NCBI GenBank assembly: GCA_964404825.1 | Contig: CAYOLQ010000002.1 | Span: forward strand, 1-64,000 | From: JACJXF01 sp964404825 | Lineage (GTDB): Bacteria > Bacteroidota > Bacteroidia > Bacteroidales > GCA-2748055 | Direction: 5' to 3' | DNA: 64,000 nt | Shown here: one piece after another, positions 24,728 through 35,900 of the stretch | How the letters are laid out: the number at the start of each line of letters is the position of its first letter | Position numbering within the stretch: position 1 is the stretch's first letter | The notes under the pieces: model-generated | What the model saw: the letters and a program-made list of their open reading frames with translations, nothing else | What the model was told of the DNA's origin: nothing | Databases searched by the model: none | Program-made: the position numbers and the translations under genes

Positions 24728-27700
24728 ATGACCGGTTCCAGCCAGACGATAATTCAGAACATTAATCCCTTTCCCGGGTTACGACCCTTTACCAGCGAAG
24801 AAGCACATCTTTTCTTTGGCAGAGAAGGGCAGGTAGATGAGATTATCGGCAATCTGACGAAAAACCGGTTTATTGCAGTAGTAGGTGCATCCGGAAGTGG
24901 TAAATCTTCACTGATATATTGCGGTGTAATTCCTGCTCTCATTAATTCTGTTAAGGGGTCAACTGCTAAGGATTGGCTAATAATTAATACCCGCCCGGGT
25001 AATTCTCCTCTGAACAGTTTACTTAATGACATTTCCGAGAGTTCAAATACGAAGATCGAAAGTATAAATCCAACCGAATTATTTTCTTCCGAAAAGGGAG
25101 TTCTTAACCTGATTGTAAAAGCTGCCGGTAATAAGAAAAATATTCTTCTCATGGTCGACCAGTTTGAAGAAATTTTTCGGTTCAGTAAAATGGGAGATCC
25201 GTCCGGCAGTAAGGAAAATTCAGATTTATATGTCAGTTTTATCGTTAATGCCGTAAAACAAACTTCGGTTCCGGTTTATGTTGTAATCACCATGCGATCC
25301 GATTTTATTGGCGAATGTTCCAGATTTCAGGATTTTACCGCTCTTATAAACCAGAGTAATTATCTGCTTCCCAGAATGACAACAAATGATTTCCGGAAAG
25401 TAATTCAGGGTCCGGTGAAAGTAGCCGGAGCTGAAATTGACCCGGTTCTTGAAGATAAACTACTGTCAGATCTCGGAGATAACCCCGACCAGTTACCCGT
25501 ATTGCAGCATGTACTTATGCGTACCTGGGATTACTGGAAATTACACAACGATATTACAAAGCCGCTTTCTGTATCAGATTATGAGGCAGTGGGCCGAATT
25601 GAAAAGGCACTTTCGGAGCATGCCAATGAGGCATATGATGAATTAAATGAAAGAGAGAAAATTATTTGTGAGAGTATCTTTCGGACTCTTACCGAAAAGG
25701 GAGGTGATAACAGAGGCGTTCGTCGTCCTACAAAGATTAGCCAATTGGCAGCAATTGCCTTGGCCGATACTGAAGAAGTAACCCGGATTATTGAAATTTT
25801 CAGAGCTCCCGGCCGTTCTTTTCTTGTGCCGGGATCCAATATTAAACTGAGCAAAGATTCGGTTATTGATATCTCCCATGAATCCTTTATGAGAATATGG
25901 GAAAGACTGAGAGCCTGGGTTGACGAAGAGGCCAACGCCGTTCAGATGTACAAAAGATTAGCAGAATCTGCAGCACTTTTCCAGGCCGGAAGAACCAGCT
26001 TATGGAGGCCTCCGGATCTGCAACTCGCGCTTACCTGGAGAGATAAAACCAACCCTAGTTTAACCTGGGCAGAACGTCATAATCCGGCATTCGAAAGAAC
26101 AATGGTTTTTCTGGAAACCAGCGAAAATGAATATAGTAAAGAAGAAGAGAATAAACTTCGTTTGCAGAAGAGGCAATTACGCAGAACCCGAATTTTCGCC
26201 CTTGTGCTTGGAGGTGCTGCAATTATTTCTATCGCATTGGTGGTTTGGACTCAGGAGTTGCGTGTAAGAGCTGAAGAAGAATTCGAGCGTGCAGAAGAAC
26301 AAAGAAGTATTGCTGAAGACAGGACTGCCGAAGCCAATAACCAGAGGCTTTTGGCAGAAAAAGCAGCTACCGAAGCTCAGAATCAAAGAAATATTGCGGA
26401 AGAATCTTCCAGAATAGCTGAGGAACGCAGAGTTGAAGCTGAAGCAAATGCCAGAGAAGCAAGGAGACAGGAAGCAATAGCACAAAACAACCTTTCAGAA
26501 GCAAACAGGCAGAGAAAAATTGCACTCGATAATGAACAGGAAGCAAATAATCAGAAAGTGCAGGCGGAAAACGCAAGGGTTGAGGCATTTCAGCGAAGGA
26601 TGCTATCCACAGCCAAATCTATGGCTGTAAAATCTATCCAGATTAGTAACGATGCGAACCTGAAATCGCTGATGGCATATCAGGCTTTTCTGTTTAATGA
26701 AAAATACAACGGAATAGAACATGATGTGGATATTTATTCAAGCCTCTATCAATCATTAATAACGCTTCGGGGCAAGGATTTCAACATATTATTGGGACAT
26801 GATAATGCCGTCCGTTCTGCGGTTTTTATTCCCGGAACCTCCACCCTTTTAAGTGCCGGCAGTGACGGAAAAATCCTCAAAAGGGATATATACGATGTTG
26901 ATAAAAAATGGGAAGTAATCGCTGAGGGAATTGGTGTCATCGAGAAAATACAGACTTCATTCAATGGTAAGTATCTGGCTGTAGCAACAAACCGGGGTGG
27001 TATGAATCTTTTCAATCTGGAAACCGGGAATAGTAATTTTAAAGTTCTCACAGGGGAAGATGAGAATATTCGAACCATGGTAATAGGTCCGGATAATAAA
27101 ACAATGTTTACAGCCGGTCTGAAACCTGTTATCGAATATTGGGATCTGGAGTCAGGTTCTCATTCCAGACTCATAGAAACAAACACACGTGTAAACACTC
27201 TTGCACTTTCACCAGATGGCGGCATCCTTGCAGGCGGAACCAAAGATGGCCGGTTAATTATCTGGAGAGTTAAAGGAACCACAATTTCCCAGGAAATTTA
27301 TAAGGATGATAACCAAAGGTCTATTCACTCAATTGCCTTCAGCCCCGATGGCTCTTACCTTGCTTGCGGAAATATTGATGGCGAAGTTCTTCTTTTTTCT
27401 GCTGATTCATTCAGTCTGATTACACTTTTAACCGGACATTCAGCCAGAGTTACGGATTTGGGATTCAGTCCCGGAAGTAAAACATTAGCGTCATCCTCAT
27501 ATGATGGAAAAGTATTGTTCTGGGAACTTTCAAATCTGACTAATCCACCAATTGTTATGGATGATAACTCAGGTTTTGTTTTTTCCCTTGCATTTAGTCC
27601 GGATGGTAAAAATCTGCTAAGCTCAAGTGCAGAAGAACCCCGGCTCATAATCCGGCCGGCAATGGCAAGCATGATGGCAATGCAGGTTTGCGGTCTTGTA

Positions 27701-27817
27701 AGCAGAAACTTTACAACAGATGAATGGAAAACATACGTAGGAACAGATATTCCGTATGAAAAATCCTGTCCTGTTGAAGCTAAATTAGAAATTGGAATAA
27801 GAAAAGATGAAAAGTAA
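24728..27817 (+). CDS. STAND (nSTAND1) ATPase with TM helix, coiled coil and WD40 repeats
   Basis: A 1029-residue protein. The N-terminal nSTAND1 start is NPFPGLRPFTSEEAHLFFGR. The Walker A is GASGSGKSS (residues 53-61) and the Walker B MVDQFEEIF (142-150). A winged-helix-like region to about 400 follows. A single TM helix spans 488-507, preceded by KRQLRRTR (positive-inside, so the ATPase is cytoplasmic). Seven exact 14-residue coiled-coil units span 525-622. About six or seven WD40-type blades cover 690-1005 (LLGHDNAVRSAVF, GHSARVTDLGFSPGSKTL). Relatives are often annotated 'high-affinity carbon uptake protein Hat/HatR', without strong support. The topology places coiled coil and WD40 in the periplasm. 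Its 3' end overlaps the next gene by 11 bases. Confidence 0.85.
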   Translation: MTGSSQTIIQNINPFPGLRPFTSEEAHLFFGREGQVDEIIGNLTKNRFIAVVGASGSGKSSLIYCGVIPALINSVKGSTAKDWLIINTRPGNSPLNSLLNDISESSNTKIESINPTELFSSEKGVLNLIVKAAGNKKNILLMVDQFEEIFRFSKMGDPSGSKENSDLYVSFIVNAVKQTSVPVYVVITMRSDFIGECSRFQDFTALINQSNYLLPRMTTNDFRKVIQGPVKVAGAEIDPVLEDKLLSDLGDNPDQLPVLQHVLMRTWDYWKLHNDITKPLSVSDYEAVGRIEKALSEHANEAYDELNEREKIICESIFRTLTEKGGDNRGVRRPTKISQLAAIALADTEEVTRIIEIFRAPGRSFLVPGSNIKLSKDSVIDISHESFMRIWERLRAWVDEEANAVQMYKRLAESAALFQAGRTSLWRPPDLQLALTWRDKTNPSLTWAERHNPAFERTMVFLETSENEYSKEEENKLRLQKRQLRRTRIFALVLGGAAIISIALVVWTQELRVRAEEEFERAEEQRSIAEDRTAEANNQRLLAEKAATEAQNQRNIAEESSRIAEERRVEAEANAREARRQEAIAQNNLSEANRQRKIALDNEQEANNQKVQAENARVEAFQRRMLSTAKSMAVKSIQISNDANLKSLMAYQAFLFNEKYNGIEHDVDIYSSLYQSLITLRGKDFNILLGHDNAVRSAVFIPGTSTLLSAGSDGKILKRDIYDVDKKWEVIAEGIGVIEKIQTSFNGKYLAVATNRGGMNLFNLETGNSNFKVLTGEDENIRTMVIGPDNKTMFTAGLKPVIEYWDLESGSHSRLIETNTRVNTLALSPDGGILAGGTKDGRLIIWRVKGTTISQEIYKDDNQRSIHSIAFSPDGSYLACGNIDGEVLLFSADSFSLITLLTGHSARVTDLGFSPGSKTLASSSYDGKVLFWELSNLTNPPIVMDDNSGFVFSLAFSPDGKNLLSSSAEEPRLIIRPAMASMMAMQVCGLVSRNFTTDEWKTYVGTDIPYEKSCPVEAKLEIGIRKDEK
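26300..26593 (+). repeat. Seven 42-bp in-frame units encoding a 14-residue coiled-coil repeat
   Basis: Within the STAND gene. The protein repeats every 14 residues with no skips, starting at residues 525, 539, 553, 567, 581, 595 and 609. Consensus is Q-R-x-I-A-E-x5-E-A-N-x. Two heptads per unit predict an uninterrupted left-handed coiled coil of about 100 residues. At DNA level the units have diverged. Confidence 0.8.
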
Positions 27818-28823
27818 ACTATACATAATAATCGGTTTCCTTTTCTCATTAGTGGGATCAGGCTACCTGAATGCGCAGGAAAATTGCGCTTTGAACCTTA
27901 AGCGGGCTCAGGAACTTTTTAATTCAGGGCAGATTGAAACAATTCCCTCACTTATTGAACCCTGCATTTTATCTGGTTTTACGCGGGAAGAAAAAGTTCT
28001 TGCATACAAATTGCTGATAAACGCATATGTTTTCGATGACAACCTTGAAAATGCCGAAGTCATAATGAATAATTTCCTTAAAAAATACCCTGAGTATGAA
28101 ATTATCAGCACCGACCCTTCTGAGTTTGTTAACCTGATGCAGCAATTTGATAACAAGCCAAGATTTTCAATCGGAATTATTGCAGGGGGTACATATTCCG
28201 TAATAAGGGTAATAGAACCTGTAAATACAAGCCCTTTGCCTGATAATTATGGTTATTATAATACTTCTGGCGTAGGATATCATGCAGGATTTGCCCTTAT
28301 TAAAAATCTGAATTCAAATATTGAACTCTGTCTGGAAGCTGATTTTAAAAACACAGTATTTGATCACTACCTTGATCCGGACGGAAATACCTCCAATTCG
28401 TATTACGAATCACAGCAACTTATTAATTTACCATTTTCAGCAACCTATACCATAGGTAAAGGGAAGTATAAACCCTATGCCCGTTTAGGTTTTAATACAG
28501 GTTTTTTGATTAGTTCAGGAGCAGATTTAGTAACAGTGCCCGGTACTGAGAGTCCCAGAATTTCCAATATGGATAACCGCGAAATACTTAATTTCTGGGG
28601 AGTTATTGGTGGAGGTGTAAAACTGAAAGTTCCTAAAGCATACATCTTTCTGGATGTAAGATACAATCTTGGCTTAAATAATCAGGTAAATAATAACGGA
28701 CGGAGAAATACTCAGTCAGATGAACTAATGCTGTATCAGACCAGAGATGATGATTTTTATCACGATGATTTGAATTTCAGCATAGGAATCGTGAGGACGA
28801 TATACCATCCCAAAAAAAAGTAG
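27807..28823 (+). CDS. outer-membrane beta-barrel protein with helical N-terminal domain
   Basis: A 338-residue exported protein with a signal peptide to about residue 24 (LVGSGYLNAQ). Residues 28-110 form an alpha-helical, TPR-like periplasmic segment (RAQELFNSGQIETIPSLIEPC, LENAEVIMNNFLKKYPEYEI). From PRFSIGIIAGG onward it is an OmpA-like barrel of about 8-10 strands (KPYARLGFNTGFLIS, YIFLDVRYNLGL). Function is unknown. It overlaps the end of the STAND-WD40 gene by 11 bases, implying coupled translation and a functional link. The next gene begins 24 bp later. Confidence 0.78.
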   Translation: MKSKLYIIIGFLFSLVGSGYLNAQENCALNLKRAQELFNSGQIETIPSLIEPCILSGFTREEKVLAYKLLINAYVFDDNLENAEVIMNNFLKKYPEYEIISTDPSEFVNLMQQFDNKPRFSIGIIAGGTYSVIRVIEPVNTSPLPDNYGYYNTSGVGYHAGFALIKNLNSNIELCLEADFKNTVFDHYLDPDGNTSNSYYESQQLINLPFSATYTIGKGKYKPYARLGFNTGFLISSGADLVTVPGTESPRISNMDNREILNFWGVIGGGVKLKVPKAYIFLDVRYNLGLNNQVNNNGRRNTQSDELMLYQTRDDDFYHDDLNFSIGIVRTIYHPKKK

Positions 28824-28847
28824 TTAAATTTTTTTAACCGGTAATTA

Positions 28848-29987
28848 ATGAAAAATCTTATCTGCATACTAACTCTTCTGATTATTCTGATGGCCTGTCA
28901 AAAGGAGGTGTCAGATTTGCAGACACATTATTTTGTAAAATTTTATGGTGATGCCCTGGATGACACCGGGGTTGATGTTGAACTTGCCCCTGATGGCGGA
29001 TATGTTATTGCCGGAACAACAGTTCGCCCAACTGGAGATACAGACATTATGCTGATAATCGTGAATAATTATGGTATTCAGAAAACCCAGACTGTTTATT
29101 ACGGGGAAGAAGGAGATGAAATTTGTACAGGTTTATTGTTGGTTGATGATGGATATGTTATTACCGGATCGGTCACAAACGGGGGTGAAGAGATTGTATT
29201 GCTTGTTAAAATCGGAACAGATGGTGTTTTAGACTGGACTTCTTCCTGGCAGAATCCCGGTAGGGGAACAGACATAGTATTGATAAACAATAATATTGTT
29301 GTTTCGGGGTATCTGCTAAATGCATTTGGAGTAAAACGCCCGATGATTCTAACATCAGATGCTCTTGGAAATAAGATCGATTTGTATTCTCCTACCGATA
29401 ATCCGGGTGATTATTTTACTGCTGTTCAAACCAGAAACAATCAGATCTTCGGATTTGGAACCAGTATAAATACTGCCATAAATAATAATATGTTTATTGC
29501 AGGACCTGCCATTGAACCCAGTTTTTTTAATCTTTCCGGAAATGAAGCATCTGCAAGAATTATTAAGGGAAGTACGGGTGGTTTTTTCATTATCGGCACT
29601 ACTGATCCTGTTAGCTCTGGAACCAACCAGATAATAGTTAAGAAAGTAAATGATGACTTCTCGGAAGACTTAACTTTTAATGCAAATCCTATCGGGAATA
29701 ATGCTGATTTTCGCGGAGTTGATATACAGGAAATGGAGGATGGAAGGATAGCAGTTCTCGGAGATAAAACTTTTTCAAAAGACACAGATATTGTATTATA
29801 TCTTTTAAACCCTGACGGTTCAATCCTTTCTTCAAAAATTTATGGAAGAACCGGTAATCAGTCAGCATCCGCAGTTAAATCAACACCAGACGGTGGTCTT
29901 ATCATTCTGGGTAGCAATCAGCAGGAAAAAACTAACAGTATGATTACCCTGATAAAGACCGATAAGGATGGTAATATTTGGGAATAG
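28848..29987 (+). CDS. lipoprotein with beta-propeller-like repeats
   Basis: A 379-residue protein with a lipoprotein signal (lipobox LMAC, Cys17). The mature part consists of recurrent segments of about 45-50 residues carrying DGGYVIAGTT, DDGYVITGSV, GGFFIIGTTD, DGRIAVLGDK and DGGLIILGSN. This is the pattern of delta-60/propeller-type repeats in Bacteroidota surface proteins. It should be anchored in the outer membrane. It sits between the barrel gene (24 bp) and the giant T9SS protein (6 bp) and is likely to be a complex partner of one or both; this is inference from context. Confidence 0.78.
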   Translation: MKNLICILTLLIILMACQKEVSDLQTHYFVKFYGDALDDTGVDVELAPDGGYVIAGTTVRPTGDTDIMLIIVNNYGIQKTQTVYYGEEGDEICTGLLLVDDGYVITGSVTNGGEEIVLLVKIGTDGVLDWTSSWQNPGRGTDIVLINNNIVVSGYLLNAFGVKRPMILTSDALGNKIDLYSPTDNPGDYFTAVQTRNNQIFGFGTSINTAINNNMFIAGPAIEPSFFNLSGNEASARIIKGSTGGFFIIGTTDPVSSGTNQIIVKKVNDDFSEDLTFNANPIGNNADFRGVDIQEMEDGRIAVLGDKTFSKDTDIVLYLLNPDGSILSSKIYGRTGNQSASAVKSTPDGGLIILGSNQQEKTNSMITLIKTDKDGNIWE

Positions 29988-29993
29988 GAAAAA

Positions 29994-32900
29994 ATGAAAG
30001 GAAACTTTACCGTAATGAAAGCACTTAAGAAACTAGTAATATGCGGCCTGATTTTATCTGTTCCATTGTTTTCATATGGAGCAGGGAGTGTCAGTATTTC
30101 CGGAACTATTACTACCAGTAATTCGGAACAGAATATTATTGATGGCGGACAAACTATAATCCTCAGTCTTACTGATGCTACATGGGCGGCATCCATCGAG
30201 GATAGTTTATCAAGCTGGCAATCGGCATTTTCTTCATCAGGTAGCTGGAGCGAAATAAGCTCTGCACTTTCCACTTCAGATTTTTCAAGGGTAAACGATA
30301 CAGCTTTTGTAATTATCCTTCCGGCTTCTTCTTTATATGCGATTTGGGCAAATGAAGTAGTAACCCTTACCATTCCTAACTCACTGCTTGCAACCGGTAG
30401 TGCTCTCAATACCCCAACATTTACCATTATAAATCAATCTCCAATTATCAGTATTAATGCCGCTTCAGGCATTCTGACTAATAACAATGAATCGTTTATA
30501 ATTGCAGGTTTACAGACAATCATTATAGATGTAGCAAGAGATAATTGGGCTACAAGTTTGGGCGCTAATAATGCAGTGACTACTGCTTTTATAAATGCTA
30601 TTGATGGCGATCAAAGCTGGTCAGCTGTTGATGGTCCCTTATCTTATGCTAATATCAGTCGCACTTCTGAAACCCGGGTAACTATTACCCTGCCAGCCGC
30701 TGCTACATATGTAATAACTGAAAATGAAACAGTTACATTCTCATTTCCGGGTAGCTCATACAGAAACAGTTCAGTTAAGGCTGTCAGCGATCCTACAGTA
30801 ACAATATATGATTTAAATCCGGTTGTAACTTTAAGCGGTACTGCTTTGCCAACTCTTACGGAATCAAATATCCGGGCAGGTGGATATACTCTGATTTATG
30901 ATGTGATCTACGATACATGGGCTACAAACCTGGATGAAAATAATGCAGCAACCACGGAATTTCTTGAAGGATTAACAGGAAATCTGGACTGGCTCACGGT
31001 TACTGATGTGCTTATTTTTTCAAATCTTACAAGGAATTCTGCCAGCAGAGTAACATTGTTGCTTCCGGCAGTACCAAGCTATGCCATAAGCTCAAATGAA
31101 ACTGTCTCTGCAAGTATACCTGCCTCTGCTTTTAACGGCATATCCGGTGCATCTGCCGGAACAGCATTTACCGTTTCTAACCAACAGGCAGGCACTAATG
31201 TTACATGGTCAACCGGTACTTCAACTATTGCTGAGGCTCAGGTTCGTTCCGGAGTTCCTCCACTTACTCTGACTCTTGATTTGACCAGCAGCGACAGCTG
31301 GATTACGAGTATACCAACCCTTAAAACTAATTTTATTGCTGCACTCAGTAATGGAGCAGGAAGCGAGTGGGATACAAAGGTTCTTCCAAATATTTCAGTA
31401 AACAGATCGTCAGCTACAAGATTGGTTATATCGTTTACTGCAGCAGCTAGTTTTGATATAACTAGCCTTCGGACAATAACTTACTCAATTTCCGATAATT
31501 CACTTATAGCTTCGAGCGGGGCATCAGTGACTCCGGCTACCTCAGGTTTCTCAATTACTCCTTTACCAGCAAGCGTAAGCATTAGTCCCGGCAGCATAAG
31601 CGAAGCCGGTCTGAACGGAGGAACAATCGATCTGACTATTTCTGAAGATGTATTTACTGATCCGGCATCTGTAGCTGTAAATTATTTTTCCATCAGCGCA
31701 CCGGCGGGTGCAAGTATAAGCACCGTTACGAACAGAACTTCAACCGGAGTTCGTCTGACTTTGGCCTACGAGGGGGATATTGATACAAATGGTAGTATTC
31801 AGATTACCATAGTAAACGGTCTCGCCGGAGGGGGCACACTAATTTCCAACTCAACAACCGTCGTGGCAGTCATTGAACCGGTAATAACTGGTGTATCAAT
31901 TCCTAATCAAACATATAAAATAAGTGATGCGGTTCCGGTAACCATAACTGTACAGGATGACGGAGGCCAGATTTTTACCCTGACATCAGGTTCTGTTGGA
32001 GGTCGCTCCTTATCCGGATTTTCACGCATAAACTCTACAACCTACTCTGCCAGTTTTACAGTTCTTTCCGGAACAACAGATTACCCAGCATTATCCGATA
32101 TTCCGGTTTCAGTTCAGTTGCAGATATCCGGTCGTCCGGGAAATCTGTTTAATACACCGATAAGTCAGATTGCTGACCTGATTGATGCCAATCCCCCTGT
32201 AATAAATTCGTATCAGGCTCTAGGAGGCGTTCATAAAGCTGGTGATATAATTCAGCTGATTGTTAGTGCCGATCAGGCGGGTTACACAATAGATAATACA
32301 CAGACCAGTATTAATAGCATTCCGATTACTAACCCTTCTTTCGCATTTATCAGTGAAGCTGGAGGAACGTATTATTTAAGCTACAAGATTTCGGTAAATG
32401 ATAACGATGTACTTACTCCGGTAGCACTTAGCGGACAAATTGTACTTAAAGATCCTGCAGGAAACAGCAGTCTGGTCAAAAATGTTACTGCTGTATCAGG
32501 CGCTTTTTCAATTGATGCACATTCTCCGATTATCTCCGGAGTTACAGCTCCGGATAGTATTTATATAAGCGGGGAAACACTTATTCTTACTATTAATAGC
32601 GATGGTGCGGGTTACAGTTTATCCCCCGAAACCTTTATAAATGGTATATCCTTCAGTTCGGGCAGGTTTTCATTAAATGGTACCGGACCGGTATATACCC
32701 TGAATTATCCTGTACTGGCAACTGATGCCGAAGTTAGTGCCGGAAATCTTCCGGTGAATATCGTTTTAAAGGATGTTGCCGGAAACAAATCAAACCCTTT
32801 AACATCCTTTTCGAATACTGTTTCTGTCTTTACCACAAAACCCACTGCTTTTATCAGTGGAAATGCTTCAATTTGTAAGGGTGATTCAGCAATTCTTTAT

Positions 32901-35900
32901 GTAAGTTTAACGGGAAAAAGCAAATGGAATATTGTTGTGTCAAACGGATCTTCTACCAGTAATTACAATAACATAAGCAGTTCACCTTTCAGTTTTAAGA
33001 TTGGCCCTGGCGTAAATACAAATTATACAGTACAGTCAATTACCGATAAAAACGGTCTTACCAATACAGGAACAGGCACTGCAAGTATTATTGTTAATAT
33101 TGGAACACCGGTAAATATTACTCCTGTTGGCAGTGCTTACAATCTGCTTGCATCACCTGTTCAATTATCAGCAGTTCCTTCAGGAGGATTATTCAGTGGA
33201 CCGGGAGTTGTAAGCTCAGTTAATAAATTCTATCCCGATATTGCCGGAGTTCCCAACTCTCCCCACACTATTATTTACACCTATACAAATGGATTTGGAT
33301 GTAAAAGCTATGACAGCATATCTATTGGTGTGGTTGAAGCCAGAGGGGGAATTGAACTGGATGATTTATACTGTTACAACGATGAACCTTTTCTGGCAGC
33401 AGCAATTACTGATAGTACAGAAATTATTGGACGGTTTGAACTTTTCTTTAAAGAGGCCATTGTACAAGAGGGTAACGGAATTCATGATAACGGAAACAAT
33501 ACAGCATTAATAACGCCATCTTTATTAAACCCGGGCGAGTATCTTCTCAGATATAAGTATTTTCTAAAAGATACTCTTACTCTTGAAGAGAACTTCATAA
33601 TAGAATTTATTGAGCAACCTAAATTTCTCGGATTCCCCGATCCTGCCACTATCTGTCAGAACGAAGTCCCGCTAAACCTTCAGGGTGACGCCCGGAGAGG
33701 GGAGTTCACAGGTTTAGGAATAACAGGAAACAGCGCGAGTGGATTTAAATTTGATCCGTCCGTTACCGGGCATGGAAGATATACAATTACGTATACTGAC
33801 TCAACAGTCAACAGATGCAAAAATCAGATTAGCAAAGATATTACCGTATACTTTGTGCCGGATATGGGATTTACTGCAAGTGATAGTTGTGTTTTTTCAT
33901 TCAATCCCGGAAGCGAAATATTTTTTAATAACACTACTGTTGAAAAGGATTCAATCAAATCCTGGTTCTGGAATTTCGATGATGTTAATTCGGGTTCCAG
34001 TAACTTTAGCACACTTCAGTCTCCATCCCACTTTTTCAATAAGTCGGGGAAATATTCAATATCACTTATTGATACCACAACCAATGGCTGTCCTGATCGT
34101 CACGAAATCACATTTGATTTTGGCGATAAACCAACCGGTGGTTTTGAAGTCGTTAACAAATGCTTCACCGTTGGAACCCTGACAGAGTTTAATAGTTTAA
34201 CCAGTTCTAATGATGGAATTAAAGATTATTACTGGAAAATTCATTTGGAGGACGGTATTCAGGTTGATACGCTAATATCATCTGAGACATATAAATTCCA
34301 GTTTTTACAGGAAGGGATATACCTTATTGAACATATTGTAACCTCGAATACCAATTGTACTCTGGCATTATCCGATTCCATAATTCTGAAACCTACAATT
34401 GTGGTAAAAAAAGGGATCCCCCATAATGAGCTGGATCTTTTTGAAGGAGGCTGGAGTAGTAGTAACTCAATGGATATGGCATATCCGGGGTTAAGCTGGA
34501 GATGGGGAATCCCCGATTTCATAAGTCTGGCCGGAGGTACGGAAAAAGCATGGTATACTCAAAGAAGCAATTCTATGCTGCCGGAGCTTTCTTCTCTGAT
34601 AAGTTCATGTTTCAACATTAGTGAACTCGACAGACCAATGATTAAAATGGATATCTTCCGGAACTTTGGCAGCACTCAGGATGCTGCTATTCTTGAAACT
34701 TCAACCGATAACGGAGAAAACTGGAATGCGTTGGGTAACCCTGGTGATGGCATTAACTGGTACAGTGATTATCAGACTACAAACTTTGCTTTCAATAAAA
34801 ACTATGGCTGGGCTAATTCAAGCGGTTCAGTACCCGATACATCATGGATTGAATCGCGTCATGTTCTTGATCCGGTAATTGGTTCATCAAATCTTCAGTT
34901 CCGGCTTGTCTTTGGTGCAGAGGAAAGCACTGTTCAGGATTATGAGGGATTTGCATTTCGTAATATTACTATTGGTGAAAGGAACAGATTCAGTGTTCTC
35001 GAACACTTTGTAAATACTACCTCGGTTAATCCTGTTAAGGATAAGGTAAAATCTGCTAATATCAAGGTAAATGCACTCTATAAAAAGGATTTTTTGTATA
35101 AAGATTTCGTAAAACTTGAGTACCATACACGCTTCCCTTCAGTCAATGATCCTATTAACCTTTTTAACCGCGACGTACCCGGAGCAAGAGCGTATTATTA
35201 TGGTGTCACAACAGTGCCTTATTCCTTACTGGACGGGGGAGACAGAACCGGCAGGCGCTTTGACTTTTCCGATACAAAATTTGAACCCAGGGAAATCGAC
35301 ATAAACCTTAGATCTCTGGTTGATCCCGCCTTAAAAATAAGCGTTATTGCGCAGGAAAACGGAGATGATCTTAATGTTGGCGTTAAGCTTACAGCTCTGG
35401 AGAACCTGCCGGCAGAAGAAAGGGTGTTATATGTTGTACTTTATGAAACTATGGTCTCCGGTATTGTAGCTGAAAATGGCGAATTGCAGTTTCAGAATGT
35501 TGTGCGTAATATGATTCCTGATGCAGGGGGAACAACAATATATCAGGCGTTTTCTGCTACACCTCAAGATACTACGCAACTTGAATATAATTTTTCAGCC
35601 AGCTTAAATAATCTGGATAAGGATTATATCCGTGTAGCAGTTTATTTCCAGAACGATTTTTCCGGCGAGATTTATCAGGCAGCTTTATCTGACTATAGCC
35701 GGTCGATTGGGACAAAAGTTAATCCTGAAATAAAGTTTGAGAACGGTTTATCCGTTTATCCGAACCCCGCTGCTGATTTTGTTGAAGTAAATATTTCCGG
35801 TGCTGTTAGCAGACCTTCACAACTGGAATTTTTTGACCAGCTTGGACGAAAGGTTCATAGTGAAACTATTCCATCCTATGAAAACAGAATAATAATAAAT

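Noticed and set aside
26300..26593. Tandem DNA repeat as a mobile or slippage element
   Set aside because: The periodicity is in the protein; the 42-base units have diverged at DNA level, so recent slippage is not supported.
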